Assembly: GCA_021521415.1 (NCBI GenBank)
Contig: JAIQDT010005012.1
Location: 1 to 64,000, forward strand
DNA: 64,000 nucleotides
Direction: 5' to 3'
DNA from: Bidens hawaiensis
Lineage: Eukaryota; Streptophyta; Magnoliopsida; Asterales; Asteraceae
A program made the position numbers and the translations under genes. Positions 34,576-45,887 of the stretch are shown piece by piece (the stretch's first letter is position 1; each line of letters begins with the position of its first letter). The notes beneath the pieces were generated by a model that was given only the letters and a program-made list of their open reading frames with translations, did no database searches and was not told where the DNA came from.

Positions 34576-34933
34576 AGTAAATTGCCAAAATCGTCCTTGA
34601 TGTTTGTTAAATAATTCGATTTTCGTCCAAAAATTATTTTTTTTGCATCTGAACCATCGAGGTTTCCTATTACTTGCCAATTACATCAAAATAATTAACA
34701 CCGTTAGTTTTTTAACGTTAAGTTAGGGGCAATATCGTTTTTTTACTAAAAAAACTTAAAACTATATTATACAGCTATTATTGGACCCACTAAGGCTATC
34801 CGCTATGGTGCCGGGGGGGGGGGGGGGCTTCGAAGCCCCTCAACAGTGTCACGTGAACACCACGTCAACGCCTCATAGAAAACGGAGCTTCGAAGCCCGC
34901 CCCGCTATGGTTTAATGCCCCTTGGGCGCCCCG

Positions 34934-34935
<2 letters not shown>

Positions 34936-34975
<40 letters not shown>

Positions 34976-35056
34976 ACGTACATATATATATATGTGTCTA
35001 TATCTCTATATATATGTGTGTGTGTGTGTGTGTATATATATGTATATATATATATA
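34936..35056. repeat. Compound TA/TG microsatellite
   Basis: Alternating (TA)n and (TG)n runs. Any protein reading of this stretch is an artefact of the repeat. Confidence 0.95.
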
Positions 35057-35592
35057 GAATCAGGATCATGTGAGAACTTTTTGAGAATTAAGAACTATGA
35101 GAACCATTTTGGATCACAAAAAAACCCAAAAATAAAAAAAAATCACAAAACAAAAAAAACACAAAAATAAAAAAAGTAAAAAAACCAAAGTTCTTATTTA
35201 TCATCCCAAAAAAAACGTAAAAAAAAATCTCGGTTTAGCTAAATTATACATATTTGTATAATATTTACATATATGTACACATATGTCTTTTTCCTATACA
35301 CATACGTATAATTTAAGGTAAATGACAATATACATATGTGTACATTACGTAACTAGAGATTAAATGAAAGTATACATATGTGTATAGGTATAATACGAAT
35401 TAAAAAGAAAAAAAATCTTTTTTTTAAATGAAACCAGAATGAAATATAAGAATTTTGGTTTTTTTACTTTTTTTAAAATTTTCTTTTTTTTTTGTTTTAT
35501 AATTTTTTAAATATTTTTTTAGATGTTTTTTTAATAGTACAAAATGGTTCTCAAAGTTCTCAATTTGCCAATGGTTCTCTTAAGATCCTTAT

Positions 35593-35594
<2 letters not shown>
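35057..35594. mobile_element. TA-tract-bounded MITE, family 2
   Basis: The left end gaatcaggatcatgtgagaa and the inverted right end ggataaggatcttaagagaa form imperfect inverted repeats of about 55 bp, both reaching gagaaccatttt. TA tracts lie at both borders. The A- and T-rich middle codes for nothing. A second left end of this family is at about 16288. Confidence 0.82.
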
Positions 35595-35640
<46 letters not shown>

Positions 35641-35643
<3 letters not shown>

Positions 35644-36069
35644 CATATATTCAATATTTGTGTATTGTATATGTTTAGTAGTGTTGTATTATATGGAAAA
35701 AATAATAATAATAAAATAAAAGTCGATGTAGTGCACATGTGCGTTAATGTTGTATTACACATTCGTACTAATGTGTATTCGATGTGCGTATTAGTCTTAT
35801 ATTGCATATATACAATAGTGTGTATCATATATGTGCAATAGTGTTGTGTTATATGCAATACAAACACTTTCGCATATATACAATGCACACTATTACACAT
35901 GTACACTACACCGACGAGGTAACCGACAAGGGTTTTTTTTAACCAATAACAACATATAAGAATAATGAAAAAAAATAAACTTCAAAAAAATTTAAAAAAA
36001 AATTAAAAATAGTTTTTTATGAGTTTTTAAGTTTTCTCTTTAAGAGAAGTTTTCACTTGATCCCACCCT
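35641..36069. mobile_element. TA-tract-bounded MITE, family 1, left end missing
   Basis: From about 35648 it follows the copy at 40526-41177 closely (attcaatatttgtgtattg, gtgcgttaatgttgtattac) and ends gttttcacttgatcccaccc next to TA. The first 230 bp of the full copy are replaced by a TA tract (35595-35640). Confidence 0.82.
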
Positions 36070-36099
36070 TATATATATATAATATATATATGTATATAT

Positions 36100-36429
36100 G
36101 GTAAGGTTAAAATAAAAACCCACTTGAGCTGTGAAAACCTGCGAAAACCCTATGTAACATTGTTTTTTTTTCTGTTACATGTAATATATGTTGTAACATT
36201 TAATAAAAAACATCGAAACATCAAAAAAAAATGTTTTGCTGTTTTTTAACATTTTTTTACTAATTTTTATATATGTTTTCGGGAGAGAGAAAAAGTTATA
36301 TTTAGATTTATATTTTTTATTCACTTTAATTGTGAACCACAAGATTTAAACATTAATTAAAAACATGTGGTTAAGAATGGGTTTCTAAAGTTTTCACAAC
36401 TCAAATAGGTTTTCATTTTATACTTAGCC
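36100..36429. mobile_element. TA-tract-bounded MITE, family 3
   Basis: The left end ggtaaggttaaaataaaaac and the inverted right end ggctaagtataaaatgaaaa continue as matching arms to gagYtgtgaaaacYt, about 50 bp in all. TA tracts border both ends. It is 330 bp and non-coding. Confidence 0.82.
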
Positions 36430-38951
36430 TATATATATATATATGTATATGTATGTGTGTGTGAGAGATGGAGAGAGAGACAGCTCCTCCGCGCCGGTTG
36501 TCAAAGCGACGCCCCCTCCCGCGCCTACTTCTACCGCGCCCCTCTGCGGTGTTCCGTGCCTTCCGCACCCATAGCGGAAGGTCTAACAATATATTAACCA
36601 AAAAGAAAAAACTTTTGGGCCCACCACACCCTCATCAATCATCTTCATCATCTCAGACCACCACCACTGCCGGGGGGACCACCATCAAACTGACCTATGC
36701 CACCCTTCTATTCATCTCCTACCCTCCTCTTCGACGAGCTCAACCCATTCCCATCACATACAAAATCTCGTCAGTCAAAACCCCATTAACTCAGAGATGG
36801 GTCCGCCAACACCAACTAGGAGCCATCAGTCACACCACCACCACCACCATAAGAGGAATTCGGAACCCTTGGTGGCGGTAGACTGGCGATGTCGGTTGTC
36901 GGTAGTCTATTGTTGCTGGGTTTCCATTCCTGAGAGGTTGATTCTCTGGGTGTTAACCCTTAGGCTTAGGTACGGTGTTCTCTAATATTGGACAAAATAA
37001 CCTTCTAAAAGAATGGGGGAAAGTCAGTGGAGTTTGTGAAACAATAATTATTTCTTTATCAACTCTTTTGCAGATTTTAAGTGATACGTTGCATGTTACA
37101 AAGCTTGAAAGTGCAAACAATTTTAAACAAGCTATTGTTGCAATAACATCTCAGTTTTTATTGATTATTTATCGACTTTTTAAGTTAGTATAATTATATA
37201 TGAGTAAAACTATTTGTTGGCGGGCACCAAGTTTCTCATATTTTTGAGCAATGAATAATATTTATAATTATTTCTTTTTATCACCAAGAAGCATGTATCT
37301 GAATGGTATCGACCTGATAATGAAGTTAAATATACATGTAGTGTTAAAATACTTTTGGTTAAGTATGAAAGCTATAGTGCATTAGGACTTACAAAATTTC
37401 AAAATTTGTAAAGATGGTTATGAAAATTTGAGCTTTTACATGGATATATTTGAAAAGTTACCCTTTTTTTTAGCTATCATTAATTGAAGCAAAACATATT
37501 CAAGTTTTGATGTCTATATTCATCAACCTTTGAATTTGGCATCCCCAGTATATACACTTAATATGTGCATTGTTTTGGTCTAAACAGGGAAGCATGGTAC
37601 TGGAATATGTCTGCGCCAAATTTATTAGGATTTAAAAATAAGTTGTCTGCGCACTCCGTCTTGGTTAGACAAAATGATTGCTGCCTTTGAACAAGTTTAA
37701 ACTGAACTATATATTCTGACTAGCATCGACTTTAGTTTTTAATATATATTAATGATACCAGTTTATTCTTGATATATGTTGTTTTAGTTCAATCCACATG
37801 AGGTTGTGATGACTGAATGTAATCTGAGTAAAAATCAGGTTAATAGTGGGGATTCTCTGCAGTTTGGTGTGGCACGAATGGAGGACGGCAAGTGTAAGAT
37901 TCATGTTGAGTACCTCACTTGCAACCTCTATTGCACCCACGCAGTCTAATCCCCTATCTCTGCTGTATCTCATTTTCTGAAAATCATATTTTCTTTGTTC
38001 TATATGATTTTTCGGTATGTAATTATCATTTTACTTGACATATTTGTCTTTTATTTAGAGAACTAGGGACGAGCTTAGCCACAAGATACATGAGGTTGGA
38101 TCATCCCGTTGTAAATAGGAAATTTATTTTTACCCTTAATTTATTAGTTTCTTAAACTATGCAATGGTATGAGCATACATGGTCCAAAGTTTTGAGCCTT
38201 CGTGGCTTTTCATCCACATGGGTTGGGGATGCTTAATCATGGGATGGGGAGTAGGAGATGATGATAGTGGTAATATTCTGATATGAAAAGGTATGTTGAT
38301 AAAGGCTAATGGGTACAACAAACAATTCAGATTTTTGTGTGATAGCCAAAGGTGGTTGGTTAGTTTGGAGCAGTAAGGATTTGAATGATAATTTGCATAA
38401 ATTACCAATCTAGGTTAGCAAGTGTCATATTCATTATTTGCATAATTATGTAGGTTCAGCTGACAACAAAAAAGGAAAAGGAGATTATGGCAAAGAGTGT
38501 GGTGTGGCTAATTGGCTTTACGGGTGAACACTATACATTTAGTTATAAAAAAATATTTATTATTTTGTATTTATAATATAATAGATAGATAGGAATGGAT
38601 AACCATTTTTTTTCTTTCAGGTTTTTTTTGTTTCAGGTAGCTTGACCCATTTTCTCTATTTCGGAGGAGGATATGAATTGATATTGGAAGAATTAGAAAC
38701 TTTGTAATAGAGCTTATGTATTTTCAAGCTTGAGGAAACTTATGTACGCATTTCAATGCTAATATTTAGGCTTCTATGCTAAAAATGTAATGTCTTAACT
38801 ATTTTGATGTTATCCATTGGTTGCGATGATCGATGATAGTGTTTTGGAGTCTTTTTAAACAGTTGTCATGTACCCCCGCTGGATGTTAGTGTTTTCGAGT
38901 CCTTTTAAATGGTTGTCATGCACCCCCGCAACGCGGGGGTCTACCTGCTAG
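36430..38951 (+). mobile_element. Helitron-like segment with unassigned, possibly captured sequence
   Basis: The 3' end at 38923-38951 is typical of Helitrons. The 5' end was not located, so the left limit is only the edge of the preceding MITE. Inside, 36470-36900 is unusually GC-rich, and exon-like pieces with pyrimidine-AG borders occur (for example after ttttgcag at 37074 and tctctgcag at 37860), but no protein family is recognised. Two imperfect copies of the terminal 60 bp (about 38835-38885 and 38887-38930) precede the end. Confidence 0.55.
38923..38951 (+). promoter_or_regulatory. Helitron 3' terminus
   Basis: A perfect 7-bp stem, CCCCCGC/GCGGGGG with a 3-base loop (38923-38939), is followed after 8 bases by CTAG and then T, the canonical CTRR-T Helitron end. 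Confidence 0.88.
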
Positions 38952-39189
38952 TTATTATATAAATAAAATGTTAAATGGTAGCCTTATTTCTATGAAATAT
39001 GTAAATAAACAAATAGGTAAAATGTTTATATTGTCCATGACTTAATGTTAAAAACTAACCGAGTTAACAATTTGGATGATATTGGCAACAAATGAGAAAC
39101 CTCAAGGGCGTAGTTGAGAAAATTAAACTATTTGGACGAAAGTCGCCTATTTCACCAAACCTCAAGGACGATTTTGGCACCTTACTCCA

Positions 39190-40020
39190 TCTCATTAAAT
39201 TAAAAATTAATCTCACCAAAATTTTGATACACAAATCCTATAAAATAAGAATATACTAAAAATTAAAATATGATTATTAAAAAAAGGATATAATTTATAA
39301 TTAAGAAACAATTTAATAGTAAAAAAAATAATAAGCGGATCATTGGTTTCACCAAACCCCATATAGCTTTTAAACAGGTTATAACATCTAATTTATTTGT
39401 GAGAAACACTTTTATCATAAAACCATAAATATATTATTAACTTTTTTACAATAATTAAAATTAAAATCCAAAAATATATATTCACAATATTAGAAACAAA
39501 AAAATATAAAAAACCCCATAACACGGGAGAATAAAATCTTAAATATATATATAAACGAAACATTAAAATCTCTTTGCTTGCTTTCCACCCCCTCTTAAGC
39601 CACTAGATTGCTTTATTTGTAAATGGAGGCTTTTAATGCATTTGATTCGAATTCATGGGTTTGGGCCTCACCAAACCCAGATAGCCCTTAAACGGTTTAT
39701 AAGATCTCATTAAATTAAAAATTAATCTCACAAAAATTTTAATATGAAAATCTTATAAAATAGGGATATCCTAAAACTAGCATCCGATTATTAAAAAAGG
39801 TTATTATTTATAATTAAGAAACAACTTTATAGTTAAAAACAATAAGCGGGTCATGGATTTCACCAAACCCATATAGCTTTTAAACGGTTTATAACATCTA
39901 ATTAATTGTGAAAAACACTTTTATCATCAAATCTTAAGTATATATTTTTAAATTTCTTAAAATATACAAAATTAAAATCCAAAAAAATATATTCACAATA
40001 TTATAAATAAAAATTTAATA
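39190..40020. repeat. Repeat array of about 512-bp units, right part
   Basis: The word gcgg(g/a)tcat recurs at 39334 and 39846, a spacing of 512 bp, and the words between keep the order seen at 34198-34575. No coding capacity is seen. Confidence 0.8.
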
Positions 40021-40026
40021 CAATTG

Positions 40027-40525
40027 TAACATTTCGAATTTTTCATATAGATACACGTATTCGTTTACCCGACTTGGGAATATAATTAGGATACTTTGTA
40101 TTGATAAAAAACTTGCTTTTATTGGTATTTAATTTGGTTTACATTATTTTATAATTTTATAGCTTTCAATCATGCAAAATAGTCCTTAACAACTCTCAAA
40201 ATTGCTTAAAATGGTTAAAAAAATGTATTTTTGGAACTTTAGGGACAAAAGGTGACAAAACGAAAGAGGCTGACCTCCCTCCACGCCGCGACACTTGAGG
40301 AGGAAGGCTCAACCTGCCCGCATGGCATGGCCAGGCCCTCAGATCAATTCGTTTTGTTTATTTTGGTCAAATCTCGTGTTTAATGTTAAATCGCTTATTT
40401 ATGGACCAAATCTTGTGTTTTAAACTCCAAGATAACCATTCTAGTCATGGTATGTGACATTCGTTACTTTTCAAACCCAAAACCCGACCCGTTTTTAAAT
40501 TTTCGGTTTTGTTTATATATATATA
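40027..40525 (+). mobile_element. LTR fragment of the long-LTR type
   Basis: It begins tgtaacatttcgaattttt, like the start of the solo LTR at 43548 (tgtaacatctcgg), and holds a GC-rich part near 40270-40340. It is cut by the MITE at 40526 and seems to go on at 41237-41358. The ends and target duplication are not defined. Confidence 0.5.
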
Positions 40526-41174
40526 GGGAGATGATCAAGAGAAAACTCATCTTTAGAGAGAAAACTTAAAAACTCCTAAAGAATTATTTTTAATTAAAAA
40601 TAAAAAATATTTTAAAATTTCTATTTTTGCCATTATTCTTATATTTTCTTACCATTTGCTCGAAAAAAATAACAAATAATTAAAAAAATAATAAAAAAAC
40701 CCGCTATAATGCATATACGTATTACTGTGCGATACCGTTGTATGGCACATGCGTATTACTATTCAATATTTGTGTATTGTATATGTGTAGTAGTGTTGTA
40801 TTATATGACAAAAGAATAATAATAAAATAAAAGTCGATTTAGTGCATATGTGCGTTAATGTTGTATTACACATACGTACTAATGTGTATTCGATGTGCGT
40901 ATTAGTCTTATATTGCATATATACAATAGTGTGTATCAAATATGTGCAATAGTGTTGTATTCTATGCAATACAAACACTTTTGCATATATGCAATGCACA
41001 CTATTACACATGTACACTACACCGACGAGGTTACCGGTAAGGGGTTTTTTTTTTTTGAAACCAATAACAACATATTAGAATAATGAAAAAAAAAACTTCA
41101 AAAAAAATTTAAAAAAATAGTTTTTTAGGAGTTTTTAAGTTTTCTTTTTAAGAGGAGTTTTCACTAGATCCCAC

Positions 41175-41177
<3 letters not shown>
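40526..41177. mobile_element. TA-tract-bounded MITE, family 1, full copy
   Basis: The left end gggagatgatcaagagaaaa and the inverted right end ggggtgggatctagtgaaaa lead into arms of about 60 bp sharing agaaaacttaaaaactccta. TA tracts border it on both sides (to 40525 and 41178-41236). It is 652 bp and non-coding. Confidence 0.87.

Positions 41178-41236
<59 letters not shown>
41178..41236. repeat. (TA)n microsatellite
   Basis: A long TA run at the right border of the family 1 MITE. A second pure TA run lies at 41538-41587. Confidence 0.95.
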
Positions 41237-41239
<3 letters not shown>

Positions 41240-41357
41240 TAAGTGATCTCTAGTTTTGTTGCGTGTATTTTATTCGTCATTAGTCATTTTATTTGGATTG
41301 TATTCGTATTCGTTAAACTGACCCGATTTGTCGTTTCAATGTATTATGGTTTATCAT

Positions 41358-41535
41358 GTGTAACACACTAGCTTAAGCGGAAACGCCCGAGTGTGACATA
41401 CAGATTGCTGAAACACACGTGACTCTATTAAGTGACCGTCTAAAACATGACAAACAACTATAACAACTTCTTTATTTCATTAATAACTTAGAACTATTTT
41501 CTTCGTGTCTTTAGCTTCTACTGATGGTACCTGTA

Positions 41536-41591
<56 letters not shown>

Positions 41592-41890
41592 CGATCAACT
41601 AACTAAATAGTTGGTGAGTTCACACAAGTACATAGAAACCACGCAATTCCATAAAACTTGTGGTAATTATTCTACAGCGCCTGCAATGTCCTTTCCAATT
41701 GGTAACAACCAATGTACTCGGATTGGGGGTCCCTTTTCCACTCATAACAAAATGGTCATGAGTGCAAAGGGGTATGATCATACTTATTTAGGCAACCATG
41801 AGCAAGTAATTCTGAGCAAGTAATCAAGTAAACACACAAGTCTATGATACGAATCACAGTTTTGTAAACAAAATAATAAATAGCTTGGTT
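41358..41890 (-). mobile_element. Terminal fragment of a long-LTR-family LTR
   Basis: The beginning (tgtaacacactagcttaagc, ggaaacgcccgagtgtgac) parallels the first 50 bp of the solo LTR at 21703, and a tggtgag phrase follows at a similar distance. It carries a TA run and stops where the coding remnant of the next element begins. Only the minus-strand 3' portion of an LTR is present. Confidence 0.55.
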
Positions 41891-41904
41891 GGATAGAATA
41901 CTCT

Positions 41905-43547
41905 ATGTCTCTCACATCACAAGTAGCCGGGAAGAGCCTTTCGATTACAGAAGCTGACATTAGACTGGCTCTCAACATCAAGGATGTTGTCGATCATCAC
42001 TTTGAGAAGGTTAACAGAGCATCCCTGCAGTATTTTGTGACGGATATGGGTTATGATACTACATGGAAGTCTTTGGAGAAGAGACATCTCCCACCCTACT
42101 GGAGATACTTGTTCCACAGAGTGTTACACTATCTACCGGATCTCTAAGGCGGGTTTGATAGCCTTAGGACAAACTGGATGGGATTGATGGCTTCTATGAC
42201 CAACCGGGTGAAGTTTAACTACTCGGGGCTAATTTTCCTTTGCATGGTTGAAAACGCCACGACCAACATCACTTGGATGATGTATCCAAGGTTTGTGCAA
42301 ACGTTGTTGGACGACATGATGCCCGAAGTGCCGAAGCCCATGTATCAAGTAGAGGTTGATGCCAAGGGCGTGGAGTTTCCCCCGTTAGAGCCGAATAATA
42401 TGAAGATGGTCAAGCCCATGGTATTTGAGGCTATGTTGAACACGTCGGGAAAAGGTTATGTGTATAGAGGTGTGATTCTAGGCAGGAAGTTTGGATTGTT
42501 TAGTGAGACCGAGCCGGTTGATGATGAGTCTGGGGACGAGAGTAAGGATGTTGAGTCGGATGATGAGGATACTGAGAAGGATGTTGAGCCGGAAAGGAGA
42601 ACAAAGAAGGCTTACGATCATAAGAAGCGAAAGGCTACCAGTAAGCCTTCTGCTGGTGGTTCTTCCAAGCAGCTGGAGGAATAAGAAGAGGAAGAAGACG
42701 TTTAGCCGCTGAAACGTTTGCAGAAGGTCGGGGACTCCAAGAAGACCCTGTCCTTGATCATCAAGCTTCCCACAGTAGGTACCCAATCCACCCAACCAGA
42801 CCCTCACACTGCCTCACCCACTACCCTAGCCCAAACCTTAGCTGATCTTAAAGCCAAACAAGTCAAGGTTCCCAAACCAAAATCCAAATTAAAATCCAAA
42901 CATATCAAAACCCTACTCCACGACTCACCGATTATAACTCCTGAAACCTCACCATCCAAACAAACGAACCCTTACAAACCACATTCCTTGAAAACCTGCG
43001 ACCCTCACCTGACCAAACCGTAAAAACTTCTACCTTTGACCAATCTTTCTCTCCACCACTAACCACCACACAAATCAACCAAACAATATCGCCTAACTAA
43101 CCATTCACCTCACCACTCAAATCACCAAGTTTCTTCACCTCACCTCTACAAACCACCACGTTTTGGTCACAAACTTTCACTTCCTCACCTTCTACCCAAA
43201 CTACGTACACTCCCGGATCAACCCAGCCTAAAACCACAACCTCAGACCAACCCCAAACCTACCTTTAATCCTAACCTCACCTTTCCCTACTCAAACAATA
43301 ACCTTACCTTTACAAACTACAACACAACCTATCCAATCCGATATACCTCCCACAACCACCAAAGCCACATTCTTTATCCCTAAACCCCTGTCAGGTGGGA
43401 AGTACAAGAAATCTCCAGTGTATGCTGATCCTATCCTCGATAGGATCATCGCACTGGCGGAATCTAATGCTAAGCGTGCTGAGCGTGAACGTGTTTTGTT
43501 GGAGTATGTCAAAACACAAAAGAAGAATGAGTTGGAGGATGTGAAGG
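41905..43547 (+). pseudogene. Non-autonomous LTR element protein, first half (unassigned, Gag-like position)
   Basis: I do not recognise a named domain. The reading frame carries ITEADIRLALNIKDVVDHHF, YWRYLFHRVLHYLPDL, then WMGLMASMTNRVKFNYSGLI, MYPRFVQTLLDDMMPEVP and an acidic stretch. A Lys/Pro-rich middle follows, and GGKYKKSPVYADPILDRIIA with a charged helix ends at the insertion of a solo LTR. From memory this protein type is common in Asteraceae retroelements without pol; that is not verifiable here. In-frame stops (42145, 42682, about 42703, 43021) and at least one frame change near 43100-43370 break it. The 5' end is lost next to an LTR fragment. Confidence 0.7.
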
Positions 43548-45676
43548 TGTAACATCTCGGAAAAACCCATATTTATTTTGGGCCAAATATGTCTACTTTG
43601 AAAATTGAAGGGTTAAAAATTTTCTCAAGATAAGTTATGGGAAAAATGAAATAAGAAAAATAAAGACATCTTATATTAAGGAAATGAGAAAATTCCATCC
43701 CACATAGAAAAATAGAAGAAAGTAGAATCATTCCACTTAGGAATAAATAAGGAAGAAAAGTTTCATCCCACATGGAAACAAGAAAAGAATTGAAAGCTCT
43801 TTATAAGAAAGTAAGTTTCCTGATATAATGCTAAATATATATAAATCCCTTGTATATTTAATATAATATTTTATTAGTTTCCGTTCAGTTTTTATTAGAA
43901 TTTGTATATTACTAACATATTTGAATAATGTAGGTTTTGAGACTTGTTCATGGTTAAAAAGGGTGAAAAAAGAGCTAAAACAAGCCAAACCGGTGAACCG
44001 GAGCATTAGAATTGAACCGGACCGCATTAGGAAACAAACCGGACCGGTCAGCCCCCCTCATCCGGAGCGCCGCGTGACCGGGAGCCCAAATCCCGCCGCG
44101 CGGCGCGCCGGGCATCCCATTTCGCGTATTTTCTTTGGTTTTTATCAGTTTTGGGCCCATGAAACCTATTTAAACACCTCTAAACTTAATCCTGAGCATA
44201 CCCTGCGAACCAGAGCTGAATTTAGAGTTTCCTGGAGCTTAGGATTGCAATATTTGGTGGGTTTGAAGGCTAGGAATTAGCCAGTGAAGTGCTTATCATC
44301 CAAGAACGAAGACCACGGGTTTTATCGCCTTTAATCTTCCGTTCTTATTTATTTTCGTCATGATTTCGTCTATTATTGTTTTGTTTGATTTTAAGATGCT
44401 AGGCTAAACATTATAGACTGCCTAGGCTTATGATGAACCTTTGTTGACGTTTGATTTTGACTTGGGATTTATTTATCGTTATGGTTTTTATGAACTAGTT
44501 AAAAGGTTTAATTATATTAAATTGATGAATATGGATATTTTGGATTGTTTGATTAATTATTATTATTCCATAGTTGCCTTGATTATTGTTGTCATTATGA
44601 TAGGTCGCTATTAGGTCAATTACTTTGTGTTCTTGATTATTTTATGATTGATATGCATTAAGATCATAGGAATAATATTAGTTAATCAAATAAACCTAAG
44701 TGTCCTGCTAACCTAAATAGTTGTAAGGTGATAGGTTGTTGATCAGGATTGCTAGATTTAGTTCTTCGTAAGGAGTCCGTCTAGGTTTGATCGGTTAACT
44801 TTGTTTATCGAGTCAATTGAATATATTAGACTGCCTTTGATTTCCGCGTTGTAAGGTATGATTTCGTATAAAGGAACTAGTTTGTAATCAATTAGGTGAC
44901 CGTAAGGAAACTTGATTTTTAATACTGGTGTGCATTAAAACTTATTAGAAATCCATAGGTGACTCTTGAGAAGGGTCAGGGGTCCTGTTCGGGTTTTTTC
45001 TTAAGCGTTTATTTTACGATCCCAGTTCCATAACTAAGTATTATCCCGGGTTAATTGATAACTGAAATTTAGGGGATTCTAGCCTAGGTAGTTATCTTGT
45101 CATCATTTGAATTAAGTCCAGGGTTAAGTCGTTTTTAAGTCTTTAGTTTTATTAATTAGTTTAATTTTAGTTTTTAAGTAAAACCCCCTAATAATAATAG
45201 ATAAATAGTCGTGTCTGTAGTTAAATCTAAATTTAGCTAGTTAACGTAATTTAAAGAGTCCTGTGGGTTCGATATCCGGACCTACTTAGCTATACTAGAG
45301 TCGATCGGTTCACTTGCCGGTTAGTAGTTTAGTTAAGTTTAAAAGTCTAGAATTTATTACTTGGTGTCTAGATTAGCGTGTTTTTATATACCTACTTTTA
45401 GCACATCATTTCCATAGAAATGTTTTAATATGGCTAACCACTCTCCATAGTCCTAGCGGAGGGTGCGAAGCACCCGACGCTCACGCGCACGAACTCGGAC
45501 TCGGGCGATGGGCGTAATTTGGCGTTTTGATGGCGCACTTTGCACTTCGCACACTCGCATCGCCGCGAGCCACATAAGGTTCGCTTTAGTATTTTTGGAA
45601 AATGGAAGTATGATCACGAAGTGGCAAGTTATCAAAGACGAGGGACTAAAAATGAAAATCTGAGTTTTGGAACCCA

Positions 45677-45866
45677 TCGCGCTACGCGATGAGCCCAAGC
45701 TCACGACCATCGCGCTACGCGACGGTTTATGATGACGCAACAGACACGTGTCGCAACGGGGTGACACATGGCAGGCGCTAGGGCTGAGTCAGCAGTCACG
45801 CGTCAACCGCCTGACATCACGCTACGAGATGCCTTAAGCTAAGGGGCCATCGCGCTACGTGATGGT
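45677..45866. repeat. Four copies of a palindrome, catcgcgctacgcgatg
   Basis: Near-copies lie at about 45677, 45710, 45817 and 45848. The first is a perfect 7-bp stem with the loop CTA; the others carry one or a few changes. They stand 15-200 bp upstream of the LTR TATA box. Confidence 0.85.
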
Positions 45867-45879
45867 ACCCAATTTCGGC

Positions 45880-45887
45880 TATAAAAG
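45880..45887 (+). promoter_or_regulatory. TATA box of the 3.9-kb LTR
   Basis: TATAAAAG in the context cggctataaaagggg, followed by a CA-rich leader, as in plant LTR promoters. Confidence 0.75.

Larger units (their letters stand above)
34576..39189. mobile_element. Mutator-like element with long inverted repeats (about 4.6 kb)
   Basis: The ends are AGTAAATTGCCAAAATCGTC and, inverted, AGTAAGGTGCCAAAATCGTC. Similarity between the inverted ends goes on for some 170 bp, through ttgaggtttc and gttaactcggttag-like words. TCTCATTAA (9 bp, extendable to CATCTCATTAA) lies on both sides at 34567-34575 and 39190-39198, the duplication size of Mutator elements. No transposase is seen, so it is non-autonomous. 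It hosts three MITEs and a Helitron end. The array units outside join up when it is removed. Confidence 0.85.

Noticed and set aside
34922..35170. Open frame across the TA/TG microsatellite
   Set aside because: It codes only for Ile/Tyr/Cys/Val runs from the dinucleotide repeat.
36413..36881. GC-rich open frames on both strands
   Set aside because: Arg/Pro/His-rich low-complexity readings without a recognisable domain. The GC-rich stretch may be captured DNA, but no gene can be supported.
42718..43290. Thr/Pro-rich frames as a separate gene
   Set aside because: Position and frame make them the linker of the non-autonomous element protein rather than an independent gene.
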